Under the pieces are notes generated by a model that saw nothing but the letters and a program-made list of their open reading frames with translations, had not been told where the DNA came from and ran no database searches. This document shows, piece by piece, positions 56,530 through 64,000 of a DNA stretch of 64,000 nt. Each line of letters opens with the position of its first letter. The first letter of the stretch is position 1. The stretch comes from Terriglobia bacterium (lineage in GTDB: Bacteria; Acidobacteriota; Terriglobia; Acidiferrales; UBA7541), in NCBI GenBank assembly GCA_023512135.1, contig JAIMAG010000001.1, forward strand, positions 124,001-188,000. The letters run 5' to 3'. A program made the translations under genes and the position numbers.

Positions 56530-56976
56530 ATGAAGCGGCGGGGACACATCGCGCTGTTTGCGGCGGTTGTGCTGCTGGCAGGATATCTGCTTTTTTCCGC
56601 GCTTCGTCAACCTGCCGCTGGCCCGTGGGTGGTGCCGCCGGAGGCTGCGCTGCGCGTCAACCCGGAACCGGACACGGAGTCCGTGCGTGCGGCAGGGGGC
56701 GCACTCTACCGCGAGCACTGCCTGCGCTGCCATGGCGAATTCGGCCGCGGCGATGGGCCGGAAGCCGCACAGTACTCGGTTCGGCCGCCGGACCTCACCC
56801 GCGATGAGCGAATGGCTGCGCAGAGTGACGGCGAGCTGTTCTACAAGATCAGTGAGGGCCGGCGGCCGATGCCCGGCTACCGCCGGCGACTCACGGAGTC
56901 GCAGCGATGGCAACTGGTGCGGTTTCTGCGCACGCTGGCCCGGGCGCCAGTGCCGCCGGTCGAGCCGCTCCCGTGA
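56530..56976 (+). CDS. Membrane-anchored mono-heme cytochrome c
   Basis: A 148-residue protein with one N-terminal hydrophobic helix (HIALFAAVVLLAGYLLFSAL), kept as anchor or cleaved, then a class I cytochrome c domain. Heme motif CLRCH in LYREHCLRCHGEFGRGDG (about residue 62-66) and a distal-ligand Met in RRPMPGYRRRL. It would shuttle electrons in the periplasm. The ATG at 56530 is preferred over a GTG seven codons earlier. No oxidase genes adjoin. Confidence 0.88.
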   Translation: MKRRGHIALFAAVVLLAGYLLFSALRQPAAGPWVVPPEAALRVNPEPDTESVRAAGGALYREHCLRCHGEFGRGDGPEAAQYSVRPPDLTRDERMAAQSDGELFYKISEGRRPMPGYRRRLTESQRWQLVRFLRTLARAPVPPVEPLP

Positions 56977-56994
56977 GCGCGGCCGCGGCGCCGG

Positions 56995-57456
56995 TCAGTG
57001 TACGCGGGCCAGCGCCTGCGCTACTTCCTTGAGGTCCGGCAGTTGCGGGATATCGTACTGTTTCACCCAGGCGACGTTGCCGTCTTTGCCGATGATGACC
57101 ACGGCGCGGCCGGTGATCCCCTTGTCTTCCAGATAGAGCCCATAGCGGCTGGCCACGGCGCCGCGCGGGTGGAAATCGGCCAGCAGGGGATAGCGGATGT
57201 TCATCTTTTCGGCGAAGGCCTTGTGGGACCAGACACTGTCCACGCTGATGCCCAGCACCTGCGCGTCGAGCTGTTCGAATTCTTTTAGGTCGTTGACGAA
57301 GCAGGCGTGCTCGTTCGTGCACACGGGGCTCCAGTCGAGCGGATAGAAGACAAGGACAACTTTCTTTTTGCCCCGGAAGTCGCTCAGCTTGACTTCGTTC
57401 TGATGCTGGTCTTTCAGGGTGAAGTCCGGGGCTGGCTGTCCGACTGCGATGGGCAT
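56995..57456 (-). CDS. Peroxiredoxin (AhpC/TSA family)
   Basis: A 153-residue thiol peroxidase that reduces H2O2 and organic peroxides. The peroxidatic cysteine is in VFYPLDWSPVCTNE (about residue 46), with another Cys seven residues on (HACF). GKDGNVAWVKQYD and the overall size fit the AhpE/BCP-like group. Its ATG follows CTGGAGGAACGC. It has a clear upstream promoter (57543-57571) with a palindrome at the start site, suggesting repression control. Confidence 0.92.
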   Translation of the reverse strand: MPIAVGQPAPDFTLKDQHQNEVKLSDFRGKKKVVLVFYPLDWSPVCTNEHACFVNDLKEFEQLDAQVLGISVDSVWSHKAFAEKMNIRYPLLADFHPRGAVASRYGLYLEDKGITGRAVVIIGKDGNVAWVKQYDIPQLPDLKEVAQALARVH

Positions 57457-57522
57457 GCGTTCCTCCAGGGAAAATGTTGTTATCAGTGCGGCGGCATGGA
57501 AACCATCCTGCCGCATTCCATC

Positions 57523-57534
57523 CCGAGATCTCGG
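57523..57534. promoter_or_regulatory. 12-bp perfect palindrome, candidate operator
   Basis: CCGAGATCTCGG, a perfect palindrome, lies at about +2 to +13 relative to the predicted start of the peroxiredoxin transcript. This is a normal place for a dimeric repressor to bind. The regulator is unknown. Confidence 0.5.
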
Positions 57535-57542
57535 AGATGGCT

Positions 57543-57571
57543 ATCATAGCGGAAGCCGGCGAGGCAGACAA
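57543..57571 (-). promoter_or_regulatory. Sigma70 promoter of the peroxiredoxin gene
   Basis: On the minus strand TTGTCT (57571-57566), a 17-nt spacer and TATGAT (57548-57543). The start is predicted near 57536, about 80 nt before the ATG. Confidence 0.65.
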
Positions 57572-57810
57572 ATCACAGCGCCCTGCGGGAGAGCTACCAG
57601 CCGGCCCTGGCCCGGGCAGGACGCTGGAGCGCGGGCGCCGGTGAAGGCCGGCGGGAAAGTGTCCCGCCAGGCAATCGCACTCCGCAGTTTGTGCAGGGGA
57701 AGTTCGTGGCACAGCGGGAAATGCAAAAATCAGAATCCAAGCCAGCATCGGCAGCATTTGTCTGCACAAATTTGTCCGGGCCTCGCGTAGAATGAGCAGC
57801 GGAGCGTTGC

Positions 57811-58431
57811 GTGGATAAGCTTCCGCTGGAGATGGCCTATCCGGGGGTAGCGTTCCGGCCGCGGACGCGCGGCTGGTGGGCGCGTCTGCTGGGTGCGCCG
57901 GCCGAATGCATTCACCTCGAACAGGAAACCGACTGGATGGCGCTGTTCGTGCCGGACATCGTCTACCTGCGCGGGAAACCGCACTGGCCGCGGCCGACGC
58001 AACGGCCTGAAGTTTCGCTGTGCCGGAGCTGTTTTCTCACCGTGGTGCTTCCGGAGCTGGAGTCGTTTTCCGGGCGGGTGGTGGCGTTCGAGCCGGATGG
58101 CGAGGCCTGCTCGCAGTATTTTTTCCTGGAGCGCGACGATTTCGTCGCGGCGGGATTGCAGGACGAGGTCCGCGAGGCAATCGAGCAGCGGCTGGCAGAA
58201 CGGGCCGGTGCATGTGAGATTTGTTCGCGGGCGGGCCGCTGGCTGTGGCTCTCGCGTCACGAAGTCGCCAGTCTGGACGAAGCGGTACTGATTGCGTCGG
58301 CCCCCGGTCGCTGGCTGTGCACGGCGCACGGAGCGGCGGCGCTGTGCATGGCTCTGACGCAACTGCCCGAGGCCAACCTGCTCTATATCAACGTGCCCTA
58401 CGGGGCGGCCGGCGCATACGTCTGGATCTGA
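57811..58431 (+). CDS. Conserved protein with CxxC pairs, function unknown
   Basis: A 206-residue soluble protein with two CxxC pairs (CRSC near residue 71 and CEIC near 136) that could form a zinc or thiol site. No family could be named. Start is GTG with CGGAG ahead; a TAGAAT -10-like box is at 57788. The 354-bp gap upstream holds the divergent peroxiredoxin promoter and operator. Gene 58490-58732 follows at 58 nt. Confidence 0.65.
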   Translation: MDKLPLEMAYPGVAFRPRTRGWWARLLGAPAECIHLEQETDWMALFVPDIVYLRGKPHWPRPTQRPEVSLCRSCFLTVVLPELESFSGRVVAFEPDGEACSQYFFLERDDFVAAGLQDEVREAIEQRLAERAGACEICSRAGRWLWLSRHEVASLDEAVLIASAPGRWLCTAHGAAALCMALTQLPEANLLYINVPYGAAGAYVWI

Positions 58432-58489
58432 AGCTGCGGGTTGCGGGTGCTTTGTGCGGTGGGGTCGGCGACCAGCGGCGGAGGCAGTC

Positions 58490-58732
58490 ATGCAACTGCG
58501 CGAGGTAGTGGCGAAATACCGCGAACTGGCGGGAGGATACGGGCCGCCGGTAGCGCTGAGCCAGTTCGGGCTGGGGCGGGAAGAGACCGAGCGGCTGTTT
58601 TCCATCCTGGACGAGGACTATCAGATCAGCCGCTTCCTGCACCTGAGTCATCAGCAGGGCGAAGCGTATCAGATCAACGGGTTCGCATATACCCACGTTT
58701 CCCTGGACGCGGAAATCGAAAGCATTCTTTGA
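58490..58732 (+). CDS. Small conserved protein of unknown function
   Basis: An 80-residue protein (MQLREVVAKYRELAGGYGPP ... EDYQISRFLHLS), acidic and probably all soluble, with no known motif. The ATG at 58490 has GCGGAGGCAG before it, which favours it over a start 12 codons upstream. Likely cotranscribed with the CxxC protein gene. Confidence 0.65.
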   Translation: MQLREVVAKYRELAGGYGPPVALSQFGLGREETERLFSILDEDYQISRFLHLSHQQGEAYQINGFAYTHVSLDAEIESIL

Positions 58733-58768
58733 AGTTGTGCCGGCTCGCCCGTTGCCGTGCTGTACGTC

Positions 58769-59140
58769 ATGAACCTGGATCGCCTTCTGGCCGTTGCCGC
58801 GTTGCTGCTGCATCTGTTCTGGTTGTTGTGGGTGATCTTCGGCTGGCTGGTTACGCGCCGGCGGCCGCTGCTTCGCTGGCTGCACATCGGCTCGTTGCTC
58901 TACGGCATTGTCATTACGGTGGGGCCGTGGCCGTGCCCGCTCACGCTGGCCGAGCAATACTTTCAGACACGAGCAGGATTGGTCGGCTACGAGGAATCAT
59001 TCCTGGAGCATTATCTGGAGCGGCTGGTCTATCCGGAGCTGCCGCTCGCATGGCTCACCTGGGGCGGCGTGGCGGTTTGCAGCGGAATTTTGCTGCTGTA
59101 TGTGTGGCGCTTTCTGCACCGGGATATGCGTGGCTGGTAG
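58769..59140 (+). CDS. DUF2784 membrane protein
   Basis: A 123-residue protein with three or four membrane helices and the DUF2784 pattern (LLHLFWLLWVIFGWLVTRR, LHIGSLLYGIVITVGPWPCPLTLAEQYF, YLERLVYPELP). Function unknown. The ATG at 58769 or the GTG at 58757 could be the start; no good ribosome site decides it. It follows the previous gene by 36 nt. Confidence 0.8.
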   Translation: MNLDRLLAVAALLLHLFWLLWVIFGWLVTRRRPLLRWLHIGSLLYGIVITVGPWPCPLTLAEQYFQTRAGLVGYEESFLEHYLERLVYPELPLAWLTWGGVAVCSGILLLYVWRFLHRDMRGW

Positions 59141-59200
59141 CGGCAGAGGCCGGTGCTCGGTGCGTACGGCAGGCGCACGCGGTTTCGGAAACTTGCGGGG

Positions 59201-60961
59201 TTATTTGCGCGCCAGGCTGGCCTGGCTGACGCGGTCGGCCAGGTTTTGATGTTCCTGCCAGAGTTCCGCGGGCAATCGTTTGCCGAATTTCTTGAAAAAC
59301 TTCTGGATGTCGTCGAGTTCGCTGACCCAGTCGGCCGGGTCGACCCGGAGCAGTTCTTCCAGTGTGGTGCGAGGGAGCTGCAGGCCGTCCAGGGTGAGCG
59401 CATCGGGCGCGGGGACGTAGCCGATCGGCGTTTCGATGGCGCGGCCGCGGCCCTGCACGCGCTCGACGATCCATTTCAGCACGCGGGCGTTTTCCCCGTA
59501 ACCGGGCCAGAGAAATTTGCCGTCGGCGCCGCGCCGGAACCAGTTCACGTGGAAAATTTTCGGAGGATGCGGGATCCGCTGTCCCATGGCCAGCCAGTGA
59601 GCGAAGTAGTCGGCCATGTTGTAGCCGCAGAAGGGCAGCATGGCCATGGGGTCGCGCCGGGTGACGCCCACGGCGCCGGTGGCAGCGGCAGTCGTCTCGG
59701 AGGCCATCGTAGCGCCGATGAACACGCCGTGCTGCCAGTCGCGGGATTCATAGACGAGCGGTGCGAGCCGGGCGCGACGTCCACCGAAGATGAACGCAGA
59801 GATCGGCACACCCTGCGGGTCTTCCCAGCGCGGGGAGATGCTGGGCGTCTGGTGTGCGGGCACCGTGTAGCGGGAGTTCGGATGTGCCACCGGTCCTTTG
59901 CTGCGCGTCCAGCGTTCACCGCGCCAGTTCAGTGTGCCCGGGGGCGGTTCCCCGTCGATGCCTTCCCACCAGGGCTCGCGGTCGGGTGTCAGGCCCACGT
60001 TCGTGAACAGAGAATTTTTCCGCAACGCTTCCATCACATTCGGATTTGTCTGCCAACTGGTGCCCGGGGCGACGCCGAAGAAGCCCGCTTCGGGGTTGAT
60101 GGCGTGCAGGTAGCCATCGGGGCCGATCTGCATCCAGGCGATGTCGTCTCCAACGGTCCAGACGCGGTAGCCCATCGGCTCGAGCGCCGATACCATCATG
60201 GCCAGATTGGTTTTCCCGCAGGCGCTGGGGAAGGCGCCGGCGATGTAGGTGACGTTGCCCGAGGGGTCTTCCATGCCCAGAATGAGCATGTGCTCGGCCA
60301 TCCAACCCTGCTGGCGTGCCAGCCAGCTGGCAATGCGCAGCGAGAAGCATTTTTTGCCGAGCAGGGCGTTGCCGCCGTAGCCGGAGCCGATGCTCCAGAT
60401 CAGCTTTTCTTCGGGGAAATGCAGGATGTAGCGCCGTTCGGGATTCAGGTCACCGATCGAGTGCAGCCCGGGAACGAAATCTTCCGAGCGGCCCAGCCGT
60501 TCGAGCGCCTTTTTTCCGGCGCGGGTCATGATCATCATGCTGATGACCACGTACAGGCTGTCGGTGACCTCGACGCCGACGCGACTGTAGGGAGAATCCA
60601 CCGGCCCCATCAGGTACGGGATCACATACATGGTGCGGTTGCGCATGGCGCCATCGAACAGCGGTCGCACTCTGGCCTTGGCTTCTTCCGGGGCCATCCA
60701 GTTGTTCGTGGGACCGGCGTCGTTTTTCTCGCGGGTGCAGATGAAGGTAACCTGTTCGGTGCGGGCCACGTCGGTCGGATCGCTGCGATGCAGGTAGCAG
60801 TTCGGGAAGGAGTGCTCGTTGAGCGGAAGGAAGACATTTTCGGCCAGCGCCTGCTCCAGCAACCGGCGATACTCCGCCTCGGAGCCATCGCACCAGACGA
60901 TCTGTTTTGGTTTGGTCAGCGCGGCAGCTTCTTCGACCCATCTTTCCAGCGGTGTGGCCAC
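59201..60961 (-). CDS. pckG: Phosphoenolpyruvate carboxykinase (GTP)
   Basis: Converts oxaloacetate and GTP to PEP, GDP and CO2, the first committed step of gluconeogenesis. About 586 residues. Signatures: [28 protein letters not shown], the P-loop [14 protein letters not shown] with the reactive cysteine, kinase-2 [23 protein letters not shown] and the ligand loop [10 protein letters not shown]. The GTG at 60961 is chosen because CGGAGGCTCC precedes it; a TTG 21 codons upstream lacks a site. Together with citrate synthase and YvcK it marks growth on non-sugar carbon. Confidence 0.95.
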   Translation of the reverse strand: MATPLERWVEEAAALTKPKQIVWCDGSEAEYRRLLEQALAENVFLPLNEHSFPNCYLHRSDPTDVARTEQVTFICTREKNDAGPTNNWMAPEEAKARVRPLFDGAMRNRTMYVIPYLMGPVDSPYSRVGVEVTDSLYVVISMMIMTRAGKKALERLGRSEDFVPGLHSIGDLNPERRYILHFPEEKLIWSIGSGYGGNALLGKKCFSLRIASWLARQQGWMAEHMLILGMEDPSGNVTYIAGAFPSACGKTNLAMMVSALEPMGYRVWTVGDDIAWMQIGPDGYLHAINPEAGFFGVAPGTSWQTNPNVMEALRKNSLFTNVGLTPDREPWWEGIDGEPPPGTLNWRGERWTRSKGPVAHPNSRYTVPAHQTPSISPRWEDPQGVPISAFIFGGRRARLAPLVYESRDWQHGVFIGATMASETTAAATGAVGVTRRDPMAMLPFCGYNMADYFAHWLAMGQRIPHPPKIFHVNWFRRGADGKFLWPGYGENARVLKWIVERVQGRGRAIETPIGYVPAPDALTLDGLQLPRTTLEELLRVDPADWVSELDDIQKFFKKFGKRLPAELWQEHQNLADRVSQASLARK

Positions 60962-61150
60962 GGAGCCTCCGACGAATAGGACACGTTGTTCCGGCGCGGC
61001 GGACCGGAGAAGCCTTGCGGGCAAGCGGCTGCAGGGACGCGGCCTTTAAACAAAAAGTCTAGGCCACGGCCCCGACAAACGCAACAGGGGAATGCCCGTG
61101 TTGCAAAATCTGCTGTGCCCGGCAACCGTTTCGAGTACCATAGCCGGGCG

Positions 61151-61426
61151 ATGTTTGTCCGCAAGTTGCGCGTAGAAGTTATCATCGGCAACGAAAAGCG
61201 GTTGTGCCCGCTCGAGTGGCTGGATAGCTTTGCCATGCGCAATTTCACGAACGCGCCGGAATTCGACGACACGCTGCCGGTGGCTGAGGGTTTGCTCGAA
61301 GCCGGCTCGCGCGTGGAGCCGCAGCGGCTGGCGGCCGCGCTGGAACAGTGGCTCAACCAGCGCGGCAAGGGGGACGGCAAACCGGTGAAAGTCGCCATCG
61401 AAGAACTTCCCCGCACTGCCCAGTGA
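61151..61426 (+). CDS. Small conserved protein of unknown function
   Basis: A 91-residue soluble protein (MFVRKLRVEVIIGNEKRL ... EELPRTAQ) with no motif that could be named. No Shine-Dalgarno is visible directly before the ATG. It stands alone between two minus-strand genes. Confidence 0.6.
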   Translation: MFVRKLRVEVIIGNEKRLCPLEWLDSFAMRNFTNAPEFDDTLPVAEGLLEAGSRVEPQRLAAALEQWLNQRGKGDGKPVKVAIEELPRTAQ

Positions 61427-61492
61427 AACTTCTCTTCGTTGTGCCACCCCGGGAACGGAAAAGCTTTCCATGAGCAAGTTTCGATATTTCGG

Positions 61493-62389
61493 TCAGCGGG
61501 AAGCCCGGATCTCCGGGGTCGGAGCCAGGGGTGCAGGACGCACGAGCAGCGCGCGGATCTTCGGCACCGCGGCGCGGGCAGCGGCTTCACCGACTGCGAT
61601 CAGTTCCGATGCTCTTTTGAAATCGTCCCAGGCGAAGTCACTCACATCCGGTTCGATGATGACGTCAGCCCTGGTGCGCCAGCTCTGGTGGGCGTGTTGC
61701 TGCAGGATGGCGAAGGAGCGCCCGATGACATCGGCAATATGTTTCGGCTGCTCGTGCGGCGCCGTCGTCGCCAGATAGACCGCCACGGTTCGGTTCGCGC
61801 CGAGCGCTGCCAGTGCCTCGACCGGCACCGGAGCCGCGACGAATCCGTCCACAAGCAGTTTTCCTTCGTGCTCGACCGGCAGGAACAGGCCGGGATAAGC
61901 ACAGGAAGCACGCAACGCCGGCCCCAGCTCGCCGGAAGTGAAGTAGACGGGCTGTCCGCTCTGCAAATCGGTGGCAGCAATCGCGAGCGGAATTTTCAGC
62001 TCTTCGAAGCGACGCACGGCACAGAAGCGTGCCAGAAACGATTCCAGGCGGAAGTTGCTGGCCAGGCCGAGCCAGGAAAGTGTCCACTGGCCGAAATCTT
62101 TGAAGCGGGTGGCGGCAGCCAGCCGTTCGAGTTCCACCAGCGGGGTGCCGCAGGCATAGGCAGCACCAATCAGCGCCCCCACGCTGGTGCCGGCCAGGCA
62201 GTGGATGGGGATGCGCTCCCGTTCAAAAACTTTCAGTACGCCGATGTGGGCGATGCCGCGCGCGAAGCCTCCACCCAGCGCCAGGCCGATTTTCGGCTCT
62301 GACGCCGGAGAGAAGCTCTCCGGGGGCCGGTAGGCGAATTCCCGGACGCGCTCGAGAGCGCTGGACACCCATCGGACCAGCGAGCCCAT
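61493..62389 (-). CDS. Patatin-like phospholipase (NTE family)
   Basis: A 298-residue lipid acyl hydrolase. Oxyanion loop GLALGGGFARGIAHIGVL, nucleophile serine in LAGTSVGALIGAAYA, and the dyad aspartate in VDGFVAAPVP, where the common DGA/DGG reads DGF. It would release fatty acids from phospholipids at the membrane, which could feed the beta-oxidation gene that starts nearby on the other strand (inference). The ATG at 62389 is chosen with GGAGGGCAAAGAAAG ahead. Confidence 0.9.
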   Translation of the reverse strand: MGSLVRWVSSALERVREFAYRPPESFSPASEPKIGLALGGGFARGIAHIGVLKVFERERIPIHCLAGTSVGALIGAAYACGTPLVELERLAAATRFKDFGQWTLSWLGLASNFRLESFLARFCAVRRFEELKIPLAIAATDLQSGQPVYFTSGELGPALRASCAYPGLFLPVEHEGKLLVDGFVAAPVPVEALAALGANRTVAVYLATTAPHEQPKHIADVIGRSFAILQQHAHQSWRTRADVIIEPDVSDFAWDDFKRASELIAVGEAAARAAVPKIRALLVRPAPLAPTPEIRASR

Positions 62390-62586
62390 CTTTCTTTGCC
62401 CTCCGCCGAATCGCTGTCGGCTAACCAATTGGATGCAAGTCCTCTGCCATTGACCGCAACGGAGCCCTCTAGTACCCTCGTTTCCCCTGTTGCTTGAGTT
62501 GGCTGGACTTACAACAGTTTACCGAATCGCATGCTGGCGTGCACAGCTACATCATGCACAGCGCTGAGCAAGGATGGACGAAGGCG

Positions 62587-64000
62587 ATGAGCTACAGGGT
62601 CGAAAAGGTAACCGTTCTGGGAGCCGGAACCATGGGAGCGCGGATCGCCGCGCACCTGGTCAACGCGGGTCTGGCCTGTACCCTGCTCGACTTGCCCCCC
62701 AACACGCTGACGGCCGAGGAGCAGGCCCGCGGACTTTCCCTGCAGCATCCGGAAGTGCGCAACCGCATCGTGCGCCAGGGACTGGAAGCCGCAAAGAAGT
62801 CCCGCCCGGCTGCGTTCTTCACTCCGGATCACGCCCAGCGGATCCGCCTGGGGAATTTCGAGGACCATATGGCCTGGTGCGCCGAGTCGGACTGGATCAT
62901 CGAGGCGGTGGCGGAAAATCTGGACATCAAACGCGGGCTGCTCGAGCGGGTGGAGCAGCACCGGCGGCCGGGCACGATCGTCAGCACGAACACCTCCGGG
63001 CTGCCTATCCGACAGATTGCAGAAGGGCGATCCGAAGAGTTCCAGCGACATTTTGCCGGGACGCACTTTTTCAACCCTCCGCGGTACCTGAAACTGGTCG
63101 AGCTGATTCCGGGACCGAAAACGGAACCGGCGGTGCTGGCGGCCCTCGAGCAGGTCTGCGACCGGCGACTGGGCAAGGGCGTGGTGGTGGCCAAAGACAC
63201 GCCGAACTTCATCGCCAACCGGATCGGAACCTACTCGATGCTGAACGTGCTCCGGCTGATGCAGGAGCTGGAGATGAGCGTGGAAGAAGTGGACGCCTGC
63301 ACCGGGCCGGCGGTGGGCTGGCCGAAGTCGGCCACATTTCGTACCGCCGACATCGTCGGGCTCGACGTGCTGGTGCACGTGGTGCGGAATCTGTATGAGC
63401 ACGTGCCGGAAGATGAATCGCGCGAGATCTTCCGTGTGCCGACGCTGGTCGAAGCCATGGTTCAGCGTGGCTGGCTGGGCGAGAAAACCGGACGCGGCTT
63501 CTACCAGCGAGTGAAGAAAAACGGGGAAAGCGAAATCCTCGCGCTCGACTGGCGGACAATGGAATATCGTCCGCGGCAGAAGGTGCGGTTCGCTTCCCTC
63601 GAAACCGGCAAAACGATCGAGGACACCCGGGAACGGCTGCGGATGCTGCTGGCCGCCGGGGACAAGGCGGCACAGTTTCTGTGGGGCGCGGTCTCGCGCA
63701 TGTGTCTGTATGCGGCGCGGCGCATTCCGGAAATCGCCGACCGCATCGTGGATGTGGACCGCGCCATGCGCTGGGGGTTTGCCTGGGAGCTCGGCCCGTT
63801 CGAGCTGTGGGATGCCGTCGGCGTGGAAGCGATGGCGCGGCGCCTGGAGCAGGAAGGCGAAACCCTGCCGCCGCTGGTGACCCGGCTGCTCGCCTCCGGC
63901 AAAAAATCGTTCTACGAATCCCTGCACGGCACGACGAAATATTTCGATCTCAGCTCGGGCGAGCACCAGCCGGTGCCCGAGCCGGAAGGCATCCTCATCC
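62587..64000 (+). CDS. 3-hydroxyacyl-CoA dehydrogenase of the FadN type, C-terminus cut by the window edge
   Basis: 471 codons of a beta-oxidation enzyme that begins directly with the NAD-dependent dehydrogenase domain: VLGAGTMGARIAAHLVNAG, STNTSGLPI, GTHFFNPPRYLKLVELIP and VVVAKDTPNFIANRI. A second helical repeat follows (DVDRAMRWGFAWELGPFELW). In FadN/FadB-like proteins of this order an enoyl-CoA hydratase domain comes next, beyond the window. GAAGG lies just before the ATG at 62587. Confidence 0.92.
   Translation, partial: MSYRVEKVTVLGAGTMGARIAAHLVNAGLACTLLDLPPNTLTAEEQARGLSLQHPEVRNRIVRQGLEAAKKSRPAAFFTPDHAQRIRLGNFEDHMAWCAESDWIIEAVAENLDIKRGLLERVEQHRRPGTIVSTNTSGLPIRQIAEGRSEEFQRHFAGTHFFNPPRYLKLVELIPGPKTEPAVLAALEQVCDRRLGKGVVVAKDTPNFIANRIGTYSMLNVLRLMQELEMSVEEVDACTGPAVGWPKSATFRTADIVGLDVLVHVVRNLYEHVPEDESREIFRVPTLVEAMVQRGWLGEKTGRGFYQRVKKNGESEILALDWRTMEYRPRQKVRFASLETGKTIEDTRERLRMLLAAGDKAAQFLWGAVSRMCLYAARRIPEIADRIVDVDRAMRWGFAWELGPFELWDAVGVEAMARRLEQEGETLPPLVTRLLASGKKSFYESLHGTTKYFDLSSGEHQPVPEPEGILI

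Overview
The window reads as a gene-dense, high-GC bacterial chromosome. The most likely source is an Acidobacteriota (Terriglobia-like) organism. The main clues are a TIGR03436-type VWFA-related secreted protein, a zinc-ribbon/pseudopilin-like protein, an MglA GTPase, a short aldolase-type microcompartment locus, and many GGAGG-type ribosome sites mixed with GTG and TTG starts. No rRNA, tRNA, CRISPR array, intact insertion sequence or prophage was seen. Lineage is inferred from gene families only.

Layout. 1-9.7 kb holds central metabolism and envelope genes: citrate synthase (cut by the left edge), an AzgA-type purine permease, an alpha/beta hydrolase, a Yip1-like membrane protein, a paired M16 protease (one zinc-binding subunit, one without the zinc motif), an O-methyltransferase and an APC permease. 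9.9-18.5 kb is one co-directional run that looks like a lipid-tailoring cluster: a degenerate HAD domain fused to a fatty acyl-CoA reductase, a second reductase-type SDR, a pyruvyl-transferase-like protein, an acyl-CoA/AMP ligase and a radical SAM enzyme. 18.9-28 kb has a zinc-ribbon membrane protein, GlmU with a long basic tail, then purQ-purL-purF-lepB-purM. 28-33.2 kb has the VWFA protein, a lipoprotein, a secreted metallo-beta-lactamase-fold enzyme and a YdeP/FdhF-type molybdoenzyme. 33.35-33.56 kb appears to encode a free-standing small RNA.

33.7-38.4 kb carries a diguanylate cyclase, endonuclease V, MglA, a TPR protein with an apparently leaderless promoter, and YvcK. 38.57-41.9 kb is the most striking region: a promoter, glutamate dehydrogenase, a class II aldolase with a C-terminal encapsulation-peptide-like helix, one BMC-H hexamer shell protein and two EutN/CcmL-type BMC-P pentamer proteins. 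This is a compact microcompartment locus without the usual aldehyde dehydrogenase. 41.9-49.1 kb has a methyltransferase, MFS and DAACS transporters, a DUF2231 protein, the housekeeping sigma factor and a Pal/OmpA lipoprotein. 49.1-52.9 kb is an irregular, lower-GC stretch with an FkbM methyltransferase beside an efflux adaptor broken by a one-base frameshift and an ABC ATPase without its permease. 52.8-64 kb has a GGDEF-PilZ protein behind a structured, terminator-bearing leader, several small conserved proteins, a cytochrome c, a peroxiredoxin with a palindromic candidate operator, GTP-dependent PEP carboxykinase, a patatin and the start of a FadN-type 3-hydroxyacyl-CoA dehydrogenase.

Metabolically the window links the TCA cycle (citrate synthase), gluconeogenesis (PEPCK, YvcK), purine synthesis and salvage, fatty-acid oxidation and lipid modification, and cell-wall precursor synthesis (GlmU). 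Regulation visible in sequence includes two c-di-GMP synthesis genes with I-sites, several sigma70-like promoters, one attenuator-like leader and one operator-like palindrome.
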